Of a stretch of DNA of 24,131 bases, positions 1 through 7,175 are shown in pieces. This DNA is from JBQCHF01 sp051953655 (GTDB lineage: Bacteria; Actinomycetota; Actinomycetes; Motilibacterales; Motilibacteraceae), in NCBI GenBank assembly GCA_051953655.1, contig JBQCIO010000326.1, positions 1-24,131 of the forward strand. Direction: 5' to 3'. Position 1 is the first letter of the stretch; the number at the start of each line of letters is the position of its first letter. Under the pieces are notes generated by a model. That model made no database searches. It was not told where the DNA came from and saw nothing but the letters and a program-made list of their open reading frames with translations. Both the position numbers and the translations under genes were made by a program.

Positions 1-111
1 CACCCGCCCCCCGCACCGACGGGCCCGATGTGCGCCGCCGGCGAGCCGGGGGCCGCCGCTGCCGAGGATGTGCCGGCCGGCAGCGGGGACTGCCCCGCGC
101 CGACGACGACC

Positions 112-143
112 GAGGGCCGCTCCCCCCGTGGGGAGCGGCCCTC
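112..143 (-). terminator. Strong hairpin, probable terminator of the Rpf-like gene
   Basis: Perfect 14-bp inverted repeat (arm GAGGGCCGCTCCCC at 112-125, partner at 130-143) with a 4-nt loop. It lies 28 nt past the stop codon of the minus-strand Rpf-like gene. No T-tract follows on either strand, which is common for actinobacterial hairpin terminators, so it could act in both directions. Nothing recognisable lies between 1 and 111. Confidence 0.6.
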
Positions 144-170
144 GTCGGTTCTCGCCGTGCTGCGCCGGTG

Positions 171-884
171 TCAGGCCGGCAGGTGCAGGACCATGCCCGG
201 GAGGATCAGGTCCGGGTTGGAGACGGTCTTGGCGTTGGCGGCCCAGATCGCCTTCCAGCCCTGGTGGACCTTCTGGTCGATCGCGATCGCGCTCAGGGTG
301 TCGCCCGGCTTCACGGTGTAGGTCTGCTTGCGCAGCTCACCGGTGAAGGCCGGCGCGCCCGCGGCCGGCTTGGCCACGCGCACCGTCTTGTGGGTGCTCT
401 TGTGAGCAGCCTTCGGCGCGGCCTTGTGGGTCGTGTGCGACTGGGTGTGCGACTGGGTGTGCACGGTGCGGGTGGCGCTGCGCGAGGCCCGGGCGGACAC
501 GTTGGGCGAGCCGCCCGCGTCGGCCGAGCCCAGGCCCAGCTTGCTGGAGCAGGCCGGCCAGGCACCCCAGCCCTGGGCCTTGAGGACGCGCTCGGCGACG
601 GTGATCTGCGCCGAGCGGCTGGCCAGGTCGGCCCGCGAGGCGTAGGCGGTGCCGCCGAAGCCCGCCCAGGTGCTCTGGGTGAACTGCAGGCCACCGTAGA
701 AGCCGTTGCCGGTGTTGATGTGCCAGTTGCCGCTGCTCTAGCACTGCGCGAGGCGGTCCCAGGTGCCACCGCTGGCGGCCGAGGCCGGGGAGGCAGCGGC
801 CACGAGGGGGAGGCCGGCCGCGGCCAGCGGGGCGGCGACGGCGACGGCGATGCGCGCAGCGCGCGCGGAACTGCTCTTGGTCAT
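171..884 (-). pseudogene. Rpf-like secreted transglycosylase with C-terminal LysM, interrupted by an in-frame amber codon at the catalytic Glu
   Basis: The frame encodes 237 codons. A signal peptide occupies residues 1-37 (MTKSSS, then an Ala-rich hydrophobic core ending near ASPASA-A). A resuscitation-promoting-factor (lysozyme-like) domain begins TWDRLAQC and continues SSGNWHINTGNGFYGGLQF, with WAGFGG and ITVAERVLKAQGWGAWPAC. A His/Thr/Lys-rich linker (12-nt DNA repeats at 429-464) follows, then a LysM domain at about 187-237 (YTVKPGDTLSAIA). Rpf proteins cleave peptidoglycan and promote growth resumption; LysM binds peptidoglycan. Codon 49 (738-740) is TAG where the family has the catalytic Glu of C-E-S-x-G-N-W. 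A GAG-to-TAG transversion explains it. The rest of the frame is open, so the lesion is recent, a sequencing error, or suppressed. Start ATG 884 has a GAGGG ribosome site. Confidence 0.88.
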
Positions 885-896
885 GGGTTTTTCCCT

Positions 897-1066
897 CTCG
901 CCGCCTACGAGGTGAGCTGTCGGGTTCGGGCGAGAGGTATGCCCGGCCGCGGTGCGCGGCTTCACCCCATGAGATCCAGCCATGGATCTGGCGGGACCTC
1001 GGTTGGGTCCCCCGCTCCTGCCCACTGGTGTCACAGGGGCTGCGCTCGCCGGCGGGCAGGACTCGG
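897..1066 (-). ncRNA. Cyclic di-AMP (ydaO-yuaA) riboswitch
   Basis: Read on the minus strand, the leader of the Rpf-like gene has the diagnostic conserved blocks of the ydaO class in order: GAGCGGGGGACCCAACC (about 1000-1017), GGGGTGAAGCCGCG, and CCGAACCCGACAGCTCACC followed by TCGTAGGC (about 903-930). Known members of this class bind c-di-AMP and often lie upstream of actinobacterial rpf and other cell-wall hydrolase genes, where ligand binding generally lowers expression. The 3' edge lies about 12 nt before the start codon. The 5' edge is approximate because I could not fold P1 reliably. Confidence 0.9.
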
Positions 1067-1104
1067 CGTCCGACGAGGCACCCGCACGTTCGGCGGGCTC
1101 GGCC

Positions 1105-1133
1105 ACCGTAGGTCGCCGTCCGGTCACCCTCAA
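1105..1133 (-). promoter_or_regulatory. Sigma-70-type promoter of the riboswitch/Rpf-like transcript
   Basis: On the minus strand, TTGAGG (1133-1128) and TACGGT (1110-1105) are separated by exactly 17 nt. This sits just upstream of the riboswitch and would start transcription near 1098, giving a long structured leader of about 210 nt. It is assigned by motif only. Confidence 0.5.
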
Positions 1134-1302
1134 AACTGGCTGCCCCGTTTTGCCCGATTTTTACTCAGGTCCGTGACGTGCCTCACCTCGCCCTTCACGC
1201 AGCGTCGAGCACGGGCCGGCGGATCGCACGAAGCGTGACCGGAGCACGCCAGGGAGCACCGATCGGCCGACGGCACCGCGACGGCCTGACCTGCCGCTTC
1301 GC

Positions 1303-1327
1303 GCTTGATCGGCCCCTCGTCGGGTAC
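1303..1327 (+). promoter_or_regulatory. Sigma-B/F-type promoter, GCTT-N15-GGGTAC
   Basis: GCTT (1303-1306), a 15-nt spacer, then GGGTAC (1322-1327). This fits the actinobacterial sigma-B consensus GNNT-N14-16-GGGTA(C/T). It lies 144 nt upstream of the hemerythrin-like gene at 1472. The stretch 1134-1471 holds no convincing gene; an open frame from 1178 continues into the hemerythrin frame but has no family-like sequence. Confidence 0.5.
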
Positions 1328-1471
1328 CCGCCGACCAACGCCCCCCGGGGCGGGCGCCCAGAGCACCGGGACGCGGCACGGCACCGCCGACACACGTCGA
1401 CGAGGTGCCTCCGAGGTCCGTGCTCGGCCGCCTGCCGCGGCCAAGTCGTCGAAAGAGGGAGCACCGCGTCG

Positions 1472-2068
1472 ATGGCGAGGAACGTCCTGCACCTGCTGCG
1501 CACCGAGCACCGGCGCCTCAACGAGGCGTTGCTGCGCGCCGAGCGCGGACGGGGTTCCCGCGCCCGCGCCCGGGACGAGGCCGTGAGCGGCATCCTCGCG
1601 CACGTCCACGCCTGCCACGCCGTGCTGCACCCGGCGGCGTCCGAGCACCGTGCCCACGACCCCGAGGGTGGTGCCGCCCGGCTCGAGCAGCTCCGCCACG
1701 ACGACGACGGCCTGCTGGCGGCCGCGCACGACCTCGCCCCGGCCGACCCGCTGCAGTCCGGCTTCCGCGAGCGCGCCACGGCGTGCCTCCAGGCCCTCGA
1801 CCGGCACGCCCGCTCCGAGGAGCACCTGCTCGAGGAGTGCCTTCGCGACGTCGACGTCGTGCGGCTGCGCGACTTCGGGGCCCACTACCTGCGGGCGCGC
1901 GACCTCGAGCTCAAGCACGCCAGCCCGGTGAGCGCCCCGCCCCGACGCCTCGACGTCCCCCGTGCCGACCTCTACGAGCAGGCCCGCAAGGCGGGCGTCC
2001 CGGGGCGGTCGTCGATGTCCCGCGAGCAGCTCATCGCGGCGCTCGCGGATCGGAGCGCCGCGCACTGA
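1472..2068 (+). CDS. Hemerythrin-like HHE protein with C-terminal Rho_N-like motif
   Basis: 198 residues. The first about 150 form a four-helix pattern like the HHE cation-binding family: HLLRTEHRRLNEALL, then AHVHACHAVLHPAAS, then RHARSEEHLLEE. Family members bind non-haem di-iron and sense or buffer oxygen, NO or iron. The second-helix ligand motif (usually HxxxEExxLYP) reads HVHACHAVLHP here, so the Glu pair is replaced by Cys/His and metal binding may be altered. Residues about 168-195 (DLYEQARKAGVPGRSSMSREQL) match the Rho N-terminal-like helical motif often appended to actinobacterial small proteins. The frame opens at 1178, but ATG 1472 is preferred: it has GAGGGAG 11 nt upstream and begins the recognisable domain. 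A sigma-B-type promoter lies upstream. Confidence 0.78.
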   Translation: MARNVLHLLRTEHRRLNEALLRAERGRGSRARARDEAVSGILAHVHACHAVLHPAASEHRAHDPEGGAARLEQLRHDDDGLLAAAHDLAPADPLQSGFRERATACLQALDRHARSEEHLLEECLRDVDVVRLRDFGAHYLRARDLELKHASPVSAPPRRLDVPRADLYEQARKAGVPGRSSMSREQLIAALADRSAAH

Positions 2069-2223
2069 GCCGGGGTCGGGCCGCGGGACATCTGCCGCCC
2101 TCGTCTCGTTCGGCGCCTGCGGTCGTGCAGCAGCACGGTCAACGGCGCCGGCGACGGCGACGGGCAAGACTGCGCGCATGGGTCGGCTCCGGCGGCCGGC
2201 CGGCGGTCCCGTGATCGACTTCA

Positions 2224-2248
2224 TTGGGTGAGGGGCCCCCTCACCCAA
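2224..2248. repeat. Perfect 12-bp-arm palindrome (TTGGGTGAGGGG)
   Basis: TTGGGTGAGGGG at 2224-2235, one central C, and its exact complement at 2237-2248. It lies in the 361-nt convergent gap between the hemerythrin-like gene (ends 2068) and the aldehyde dehydrogenase gene (ends 2430). It could work as a bidirectional terminator or be a REP-like dispersed element. The rest of the gap (2069-2220, 2309-2429) shows nothing I can identify. Confidence 0.65.
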
Positions 2249-2255
2249 CCCGGAT

Positions 2256-2308
2256 TGGGTGAAGGGCCCCGTCGTACGAACCTATCGGTCGAAAGTGCCC
2301 TTCACCCA
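2256..2308. repeat. Inverted repeat TGGGTGAAGGGC with 29-nt loop, adjacent to a related palindrome
   Basis: Arms TGGGTGAAGGGC (2256-2267) and GCCCTTCACCCA (2297-2308) are perfect complements. The loop contains TCGTACGA. The arms are near-copies of the palindrome 20 nt upstream (GGGTGAGGGG against GGGTGAAGGG), so the two hairpins form a paired element. This is the arrangement expected of a REP/BIME-like or MITE-derived repeat. Confidence 0.6.
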
Positions 2309-2429
2309 TGTGTGCCTGGGCGTGACGGGCGGCTCCACTCAGCTGCGTGCCCCGCCGCTGTCACCAGCGCCGTCGACCGTGGCGACGACGACCGCAGCGG
2401 GGCACGAAGCCGAGCCAGGGCAGGGAAAC

Positions 2430-3893
2430 TCACACCGTCGGCATCCCCAGGTGCACGACCTTCGTGAGCGTCATCTCATCGAGCAGCTCGGGGCCGTAGC
2501 CGAAGCCCTGACCGCTGGCGCCGCGCGGTTGGGCCGCGCCACCGGGCGCACCTCCGAACACGGCGTTCACCTTCACCGTGCCGACCGGGAGCTCGCGGAC
2601 GGCACGCTGGGCGTGCGCGAGGTCCGGGGTGAGCACCGTGGCGGCCAGGCCGTAGGGGCCCTCGGCGGCCTCGCGCAGGGCCTGGTCGAACGAGTCCACC
2701 ACCCGGACCGGCGCGACCGGACCGAACGTCTCCTCGGTCATCACGGCCATGTCCGACGTGACGTCGGAGAGGACGGTGGGCGGGTAGAAGGCGGCCGGGC
2801 CCTCGGGCGTGGAGCCGCCGGTGAGGATGCGCGCGCCGGCGGCGACGGCGGCGTCGACCTGCGCGGCCACGTGGTCGCGCATGCGGCGGTCCACGAGCGG
2901 GCCCATGGTCGTGCCCGGCTCGAGGCCGTCACCCACCACGAGCGACTCCGCCTCGGCGACCAGCGCGTCCAGGAACGCCTCGGCGACGTCGCGGTGGACG
3001 TAGACGCGCTCGACGGCGGTGCACAGCTGACCGCTGTTGATGAAGGCGCCCAGCGCGCACTGCTGCGCCGCCCAGACCGGGTCGACGCCGGCGGCGACGA
3101 CGAACGGGTCCTTGCCGCCGTTCTCCAGCACCGCCTTGGCGCCACGTGCGGCCACGGCGGCCGCGATGCTGCGCCCGGTCGCGGTGGACCCCACGTGCGC
3201 GACGAGGTCGATGCCGGGGTCGGCCACGAGGGCCCGCCCGGTGGCGGCCCCGCCCTGCACGAGCACGAGGACGTCCTGCGGCAGCTCGGCGGCGACGATC
3301 TCGGCGAGCAGGGCGCCGCTCAGCGGGGAGCGCTCCGAGGGCTTGTGCACGACCGTGTTGCCGGTCACCAGCGCCGCGCCGAGCAGACCCGCCGCCACCG
3401 CGGACGGGTCGTTCCAGGGCGTGACCACGGCGACGACCCCGTGCGGCTCGGGGACCATGAGGTCCAGCGCGTCCCATCCGCCCCGCAGGCTCCGGCCGCG
3501 GTGCACCGGCCCGAGCTCGGCGTACTGCTCGAGCGCGGACGCCGCCGCCTCGATGCCGCCGCGGGCGAGGGCGAGCGGGCGCCCCATCTCCTGCACGGTG
3601 GCCCGGGCGATCTCGTCGGCGCGCTCGCGCACGACCGCGGCGGCGCGGCGCAGCGCGGCGGCGCGCTCCCCCGCCGGGGTGCGCGCCCAGCCGGGTGCGG
3701 CGGCGCGGGCGGCGGCCACGGCGGTCCGGATCTCGTCCGGGCTCGCCGCCGGGACGGTCGCCAGCGGCTGACCGGTCGCGGGGTTGACCAGGTCGATGCT
3801 GCTGCCGCCGTCGTCGACGACGGCGAGCGGGGCGCCGGGCGCCGACGGCACGACGGTGGGGCGGGTGGAAGGGGCGTCTGTGGTCAGGCTCAT
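2430..3893 (-). CDS. NAD(P)+-dependent aldehyde dehydrogenase
   Basis: 487 residues, the usual length of the ALDH superfamily, which oxidises aldehydes to carboxylates in the cytosol. Visible motifs: VNPATGQPLATVP at the N-terminus; TPWNDP (Asn161) with VVHKPSE (Lys184) in the cofactor site; HVGSTATGR, the Rossmann GxxxxG segment, at 235-241; the general-base Glu257 in LENGGKDP; the nucleophile Cys291 in NSGQLCTA; and EETFGPVAPV near the C-terminus. The substrate cannot be read from sequence; succinate-semialdehyde or aromatic aldehydes are common for this branch. ATG 3893 is preferred over an in-frame extension to 4262 because it overlaps the stop of the upstream glycosyltransferase gene as ATGA, implying translational coupling, and because the domain starts soon after it. 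Confidence 0.92.
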   Translation of the reverse strand: MSLTTDAPSTRPTVVPSAPGAPLAVVDDGGSSIDLVNPATGQPLATVPAASPDEIRTAVAAARAAAPGWARTPAGERAAALRRAAAVVRERADEIARATVQEMGRPLALARGGIEAAASALEQYAELGPVHRGRSLRGGWDALDLMVPEPHGVVAVVTPWNDPSAVAAGLLGAALVTGNTVVHKPSERSPLSGALLAEIVAAELPQDVLVLVQGGAATGRALVADPGIDLVAHVGSTATGRSIAAAVAARGAKAVLENGGKDPFVVAAGVDPVWAAQQCALGAFINSGQLCTAVERVYVHRDVAEAFLDALVAEAESLVVGDGLEPGTTMGPLVDRRMRDHVAAQVDAAVAAGARILTGGSTPEGPAAFYPPTVLSDVTSDMAVMTEETFGPVAPVRVVDSFDQALREAAEGPYGLAATVLTPDLAHAQRAVRELPVGTVKVNAVFGGAPGGAAQPRGASGQGFGYGPELLDEMTLTKVVHLGMPTV

Positions 3894-4804
3894 GCTTCGT
3901 GCCGTACCCGGGACCGGTCGCCGCATGCGGGGTCGGCGGGGGCGGCGGCGGGAGCCGCGCCGCGGTGGCCGGACAGGCGGGTCGCGGCCGAGGGTGCGAT
4001 GGCCGCGGCGCCGTCGCGCGCCATGACCTTGACCTGGGTGGCGGCGTGAGCGTCCGAGGTGTCGGGGGTGCCGGGCGTGCCGGGCGTGCCGGAGCAGGGC
4101 TCGCCGGCCGCCCGGGTCGGCGCGACGGCGAATCCGCCCACCGCGAGCAGCGCGCGACGGCGGTAGAGCGCGCACCCGCGCAGGGAGCCGGCCCGGTAGG
4201 GCCACCAGGTCGGGTCGCCGCTGGTGGCCCGCGGCGGGACGACCCGGCACCGCTCCTGCCACTCCTCGCTGCCGGGCCCGAGGGTCTCGCGCAGGACCCC
4301 GCGCACCCAGCGGCGGGGCGAGGGCGCGCCGGGCGCCGGGCGCTGGCCGCCGCGCACCGGCACCATCCCCACCACCCCGCAGCGCAGCTGGTCCAGCGCA
4401 CGCGAGAGGACGCCGAGCGCCTGCGGGTCCAGCACGACGTCGTCACCGAGCAGCAGCACCTGCCGGGCGCGGGTGCGGTCCAAGAGGAACGCCAGCTGTC
4501 CGGCCTCGCCACCGGGCAGGCGGCCGGAGTGCAGCTCCACGCGCACGCCGTCGCGCCGGAGGTCGGCGACGGCCTGGCGCACCCCGGGCCGATCCCAGGC
4601 GGCGTCGGGGGACAGGTCACGGCCGGGGCGAAGCGCACCCCGGTCGGCGCCCTCGAGCCCGCCGGTCTCCGGCGCGCTGTCGGACACCACGACCCGGAAC
4701 CCGCGGGTCGACTGCGCCAGCAGCCCGGACAGGACCGGCGCGAGCCGCTCCGTGCCCCCGGAGGTGGGCAGCAGGACGTCGAGGGCGACGAGGCTGGGAG
4801 GCAT
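3890..4804 (-). CDS. GT2-like glycosyltransferase
   Basis: 304 residues. The N-terminus (LDVLLPTSGGTERLAPVLSG, residues 8-27) and VVVSDSAPE resemble the nucleotide-sugar-binding fold of GT-A enzymes. LLLGDDVVLDP at 117-127 is the likely acidic metal/sugar-nucleotide motif. CALYRRRALLAVGGF at 211-225 is the typical late GT2 segment. No membrane span is seen. From about residue 230 the sequence becomes a Pro/Ala/Thr-rich tail including GTPGTPGTP, encoded by 9-nt tandem repeats near 4068-4094, probably disordered. Its stop overlaps the ATG of the aldehyde dehydrogenase by ATGA. The start ATG lacks a clear Shine-Dalgarno, so the exact start is less sure. Donor and acceptor are unknown. Confidence 0.78.
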   Translation of the reverse strand: MPPSLVALDVLLPTSGGTERLAPVLSGLLAQSTRGFRVVVSDSAPETGGLEGADRGALRPGRDLSPDAAWDRPGVRQAVADLRRDGVRVELHSGRLPGGEAGQLAFLLDRTRARQVLLLGDDVVLDPQALGVLSRALDQLRCGVVGMVPVRGGQRPAPGAPSPRRWVRGVLRETLGPGSEEWQERCRVVPPRATSGDPTWWPYRAGSLRGCALYRRRALLAVGGFAVAPTRAAGEPCSGTPGTPGTPDTSDAHAATQVKVMARDGAAAIAPSAATRLSGHRGAAPAAAPADPACGDRSRVRHEA

Positions 4805-4868
4805 GGGGCGCTATCGGCGCGCCGACGGCACCGTCGGCGCACCGGGGCTCGTCGTCTCGGCGGACAGG

Positions 4869-5375
4869 TCAGTGCCCCTGCGGGGCGAGGTACCCACGCG
4901 GATCGGTGGCCAGCGGGTCCTCGGCCATCCACCGGGCGAAGCCGAGGGGATCGCGGCGCTCCATCTCGCTGAGGTACTCCGCCCTGCGGGCGGCGATGCG
5001 CGCGCGCCCTGCCGCGGTCGGCTCGTGGGCGAGGGCGACGGCCGACGCCGCCCACCGCTCACCGAGCCGGCGTGCCGACAGCCGGCGCACCCGGCGCCGG
5101 TGGACGCTGCTGCAGACGTGCTCGAACCGCAGACGGGCCATCCGGATCCACCGCGTCAGCCCGGTCGAGGGAAGCCACCGCGTCAGCAGCCAGCCGATGA
5201 GCACCGAGCCCAGGAAGACCCCGAAGCCGATTAGCGCCAGCCACCAGCCGGTGAGCGGCGTCGCGAGCGCGACGGCGAGGACGGCCGCGCCGCACACCGC
5301 CACGGCGGACAGCAGCAGCGGGACCAACCCCCCGACGACGCCGAAGACCCGTCCGCCCCAGTGCCTGCTGCCCAT
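4869..5375 (-). CDS. Small membrane protein of unknown function, two N-terminal transmembrane helices
   Basis: 168 residues. Two hydrophobic segments (about 9-35, VFGVVGGLVPLLLSAVAV, and about 41-66, GWWLALIGFGVFLGSVLIGW) are followed by a basic cytoplasmic region rich in Arg (VHRRRVRRLSARRLGERW). A conserved-looking C-terminal patch follows (YLSEMERRDPLGFARWMAED). I do not recognise a named family. ATG 5375 is chosen because it puts the hydrophobic segment right after a short N-terminus; ATG 5435 is possible. It sits 64 nt upstream of the GT2-like gene on the same strand, so the three genes from 5375 to 2430 may be one operon. Confidence 0.72.
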   Translation of the reverse strand: MGSRHWGGRVFGVVGGLVPLLLSAVAVCGAAVLAVALATPLTGWWLALIGFGVFLGSVLIGWLLTRWLPSTGLTRWIRMARLRFEHVCSSVHRRRVRRLSARRLGERWAASAVALAHEPTAAGRARIAARRAEYLSEMERRDPLGFARWMAEDPLATDPRGYLAPQGH

Positions 5376-5602
5376 GACTCGTCCTGCCTCACCCGGGTCC
5401 CGACCCGCCACCACGCCGCCACCGATCCCCACCACCAGGGCTGCCTTGCCGGAACGAGGCGGAAGGGTGGGATGCGCAGCAGTTCCCCCTTCTTCGACAG
5501 GTCAATCCACAAGCCGGATGATCCGCCGCCGTGCGCTGGCCCGGACGGGGAGCACGACGGTGCGTAGGAGAAGGAGCGCGACGGACACCGCACGCGCCGA
5601 GG

Positions 5603-5627
5603 GCATGGGGTGGAGCGCGGCGGGTAG
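5603..5627 (+). promoter_or_regulatory. Sigma-B/F-type promoter, GCAT-N15-GGGTAG
   Basis: GCAT (5603-5606), a 15-nt spacer, then GGGTAG (5622-5627), matching GNNT-N14-16-GGGTA. It lies 80 nt upstream of the hemerythrin-like gene at 5707, inside a 331-nt gap (5376-5706) between divergent genes that otherwise shows no gene. Confidence 0.5.
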
Positions 5628-5706
5628 CGGACCGGAGGGGTCTCGGCGCCGCACCGGCGTCGGGCGCCCCGCTCCGTCCCGAGCCCCTGCTGGAGGTAGA
5701 ACGACC

Positions 5707-6240
5707 GTGCCGTCCACCGACATCATCTCCGAGCTGCGCTCGTACCATGCGCGCGACGACAGCTTCCTGAACGAGGTGCTCGACGGCACCGCCGACGGCG
5801 TCGTCGGCGGCCTGCTGCCCAAGCTGGTCCTCGAGATCGAGCGGCACGTGGTGGCCGAGCAGGTCGAGGTCGTGCCGACCCTGCGCGACCACGGGGCCGA
5901 GGACGTCGCCGAGACCTGGGCGCAGTCGCTGCGCGAGGTCGACGACCTGGTCCACCGGCTGGCGACGAGCGAGGGGTGGGACGCCGGGCTGCCGCTGGTG
6001 CAGCGGATGTCGGACTGGCTGCGCGCCCACGACGCCTGGGTCGAGTCGACCGGGTTCCCCGCCCTCGCCGACCGGGTGCCGGCGGCCGTGCTCGACCAGC
6101 TGGCCGAGCGCACCAACGGCTCGCGCGAGGCGGGCCCGGTGGGCAGCCATCCGGACTGGTTCCACCCCGTCAGCCAGCCCTGGCCCGACCCGACCCTGGT
6201 CGACCGGCTCCGGGCGCACCTGGTGGAGCAGCGGACCTGA
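5707..6240 (+). CDS. Hemerythrin-like HHE domain protein
   Basis: 177 residues, starting at GTG 5707 with GGAGG about 10 nt upstream; the frame is open far upstream but that part is noncoding in character. The HHE pattern is visible: SYHARDDSFLNEVLDG in helix 1, LEIERHVVAEQVEVVPTLRDHG with the HxxxE ligand motif in helix 2, and WLRAHDAWVESTGFPALAD in the last helix. Members of this family bind non-haem iron and are linked to oxygen, NO or redox stress. The C-terminus (SHPDWFHPVSQPW) is Trp/Pro rich. An upstream sigma-B-type promoter suggests stress control. It is the second of three HHE proteins in this window, and its sequence is distinct from the other two. Confidence 0.82.
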   Translation: MPSTDIISELRSYHARDDSFLNEVLDGTADGVVGGLLPKLVLEIERHVVAEQVEVVPTLRDHGAEDVAETWAQSLREVDDLVHRLATSEGWDAGLPLVQRMSDWLRAHDAWVESTGFPALADRVPAAVLDQLAERTNGSREAGPVGSHPDWFHPVSQPWPDPTLVDRLRAHLVEQRT

Positions 6241-6250
6241 GCGCTCGGCC

Positions 6251-6351
6251 CGTTCGACGGCCCCAGTCGTTCGACGGACATCGTTCAACAGACGTAGTTC
6301 GTCACCAGAGAGCCCTGCGGCTCACAGGTCACCCGTCGGCCGGTTCGACGG
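6251..6351 (+). repeat. Irregular direct repeats of CGTTCGACGG downstream of the hemerythrin-like gene
   Basis: CGTTCGACGG occurs at 6251-6260 and 6268-6277, a variant CGTTCAACAG at 6282-6291, and GGTTCGACGG at about 6342-6351. Spacing is 17 and 14 nt for the first three. They lie in the 365-nt gap 6241-6605. They could be binding sites or a decayed tandem array; no function is evident. Confidence 0.35.
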
Positions 6352-6569
6352 CATCTCGCGGGTGGCGTCGGTCGGTCCGGCGTGCGGATCGGTCCCGCCG
6401 GCGAACCCAGGCCCGGCGGCGTACTCGGGAGCCTTCCCGTACCCACGTGCCTGGTGCCCCGCTGCGGGCGTGTCGCCGCGGGTTACCCCTCCTGCGCCGG
6501 CCCATTCCTCCGGCCGATCACCTGAGGCCCCGCCGACCGCCCTCGAGCGCGTCCGTCGGCGGCGGAGCG

Positions 6570-6594
6570 GTGTGGCGCCCTCGGCCCCGGGTAC
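6570..6594 (+). promoter_or_regulatory. Sigma-B/F-type promoter, GTGT-N15-GGGTAC
   Basis: GTGT (6570-6573), a 15-nt spacer, then GGGTAC (6589-6594). The -10 ends 11 nt before the ATG of the SRPBCC gene, implying a transcript with almost no leader, which also explains the missing Shine-Dalgarno. Confidence 0.55.
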
Positions 6595-6605
6595 CTGCCC
6601 GGGCT

Positions 6606-7094
6606 ATGGGAACCGTGACGCGTGTGGTGCAGGCCAGCCCGATGGACGTCTGGGCGGTGCTCGCCGACGGTTGGTCCTACTCCGGCTTCGTCGTCGGCAC
6701 AGCTCGGATCCGCGCCGTCGACGAGAACTGGCCGCAGGAAGGGAGCCGCATCCACCACTCCTTCGGCTCATGGCCGGCCTTGATCGACGACTCCACCACC
6801 GTGGTGCACTGCGAGCCCGGCCACCGGATCACGCTGGAGGCGCGCGGCTGGCCGCTCGGGCAGGCCACCGTCCACTTCGACATCGAGCCGCACCCGCTCG
6901 GCGCCTCGGTCTCCCTGCACGAGGACGCCAGCACCGGGCCCGGCCGCTGGCTGGTGCCGCAGCCCGTGCGCGACGCCCTCATCGACACCCGCAACCGGGA
7001 GACGCTGCGCCGGATCGCGCTGCGGGCCGAGCGCAGCACGAGCGACCAGGCCGCTCGCACGCACCGCACGAAGGACGCGCACGCTGCCGGCTGA
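6606..7094 (+). CDS. SRPBCC-family (START/polyketide-cyclase-like) protein
   Basis: 162 residues. The N-terminus VTRVVQASPMDVWAVLADGWSYSGFVVG is the hallmark of the SRPBCC helix-grip fold (beta strand, then the P-x-x-V-W-x-x-L helix). HHSFGSWPALIDDSTTVVHCEPGHRITLEARG continues as the curved sheet, and the long C-terminal helix is RDALIDTRNRETLRRIALRAE. These proteins bind hydrophobic ligands in a deep pocket; many actinobacterial copies have no known ligand. The last 20 residues are charged and probably disordered. ATG 6606 is supported by the sigma-B-type -10 just upstream. It converges on the FAD oxidoreductase gene. Confidence 0.85.
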   Translation: MGTVTRVVQASPMDVWAVLADGWSYSGFVVGTARIRAVDENWPQEGSRIHHSFGSWPALIDDSTTVVHCEPGHRITLEARGWPLGQATVHFDIEPHPLGASVSLHEDASTGPGRWLVPQPVRDALIDTRNRETLRRIALRAERSTSDQAARTHRTKDAHAAG

Positions 7095-7111
7095 GGAACT
7101 CGCCAACCGTA

Positions 7112-7163
7112 GATCTTGATGCGCTACGCACCCTCGTGAGCGTAACTTGCCTCAAGATCCGCG
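7112..7163. repeat. Dispersed palindromic repeat, copy 1 (GATCTTGATGC...GCCTCAAGATCCGCG)
   Basis: GATCTTGATGC (7112-7122) and GCCTCAAGATCCGCG (7149-7163) form an imperfect inverted repeat around a 26-nt centre. The same two blocks, in the same order, recur at 21820-21877 with a different centre. It sits between two convergent genes and may also act as a terminator. Confidence 0.7.
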
Positions 7164-7175
7164 GAGTGGGGACCG

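Noticed and set aside
738..740. Pyrrolysine or programmed stop-codon recoding at the Rpf amber codon
   Set aside because: No recoding element, pyl gene or suppressor tRNA is visible. A simple nonsense change or a sequencing error is the more economical reading. Only whole-genome data could revive it.
30..1238. 402-residue plus-strand frame across the left end
   Set aside because: Antisense to the Rpf-like gene and its riboswitch, with composition typical of a shadow frame.
2259..4049. 596-residue plus-strand frame
   Set aside because: Antisense to the aldehyde dehydrogenase, which has all catalytic residues. The antisense product is His/Gly/Arg-rich with no motif.
4811..5062. 83-residue minus-strand frame upstream of the GT2-like gene
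   Set aside because: It overlaps the membrane-protein gene in another frame, is Arg/Ser/Pro-rich and has no recognisable domain.
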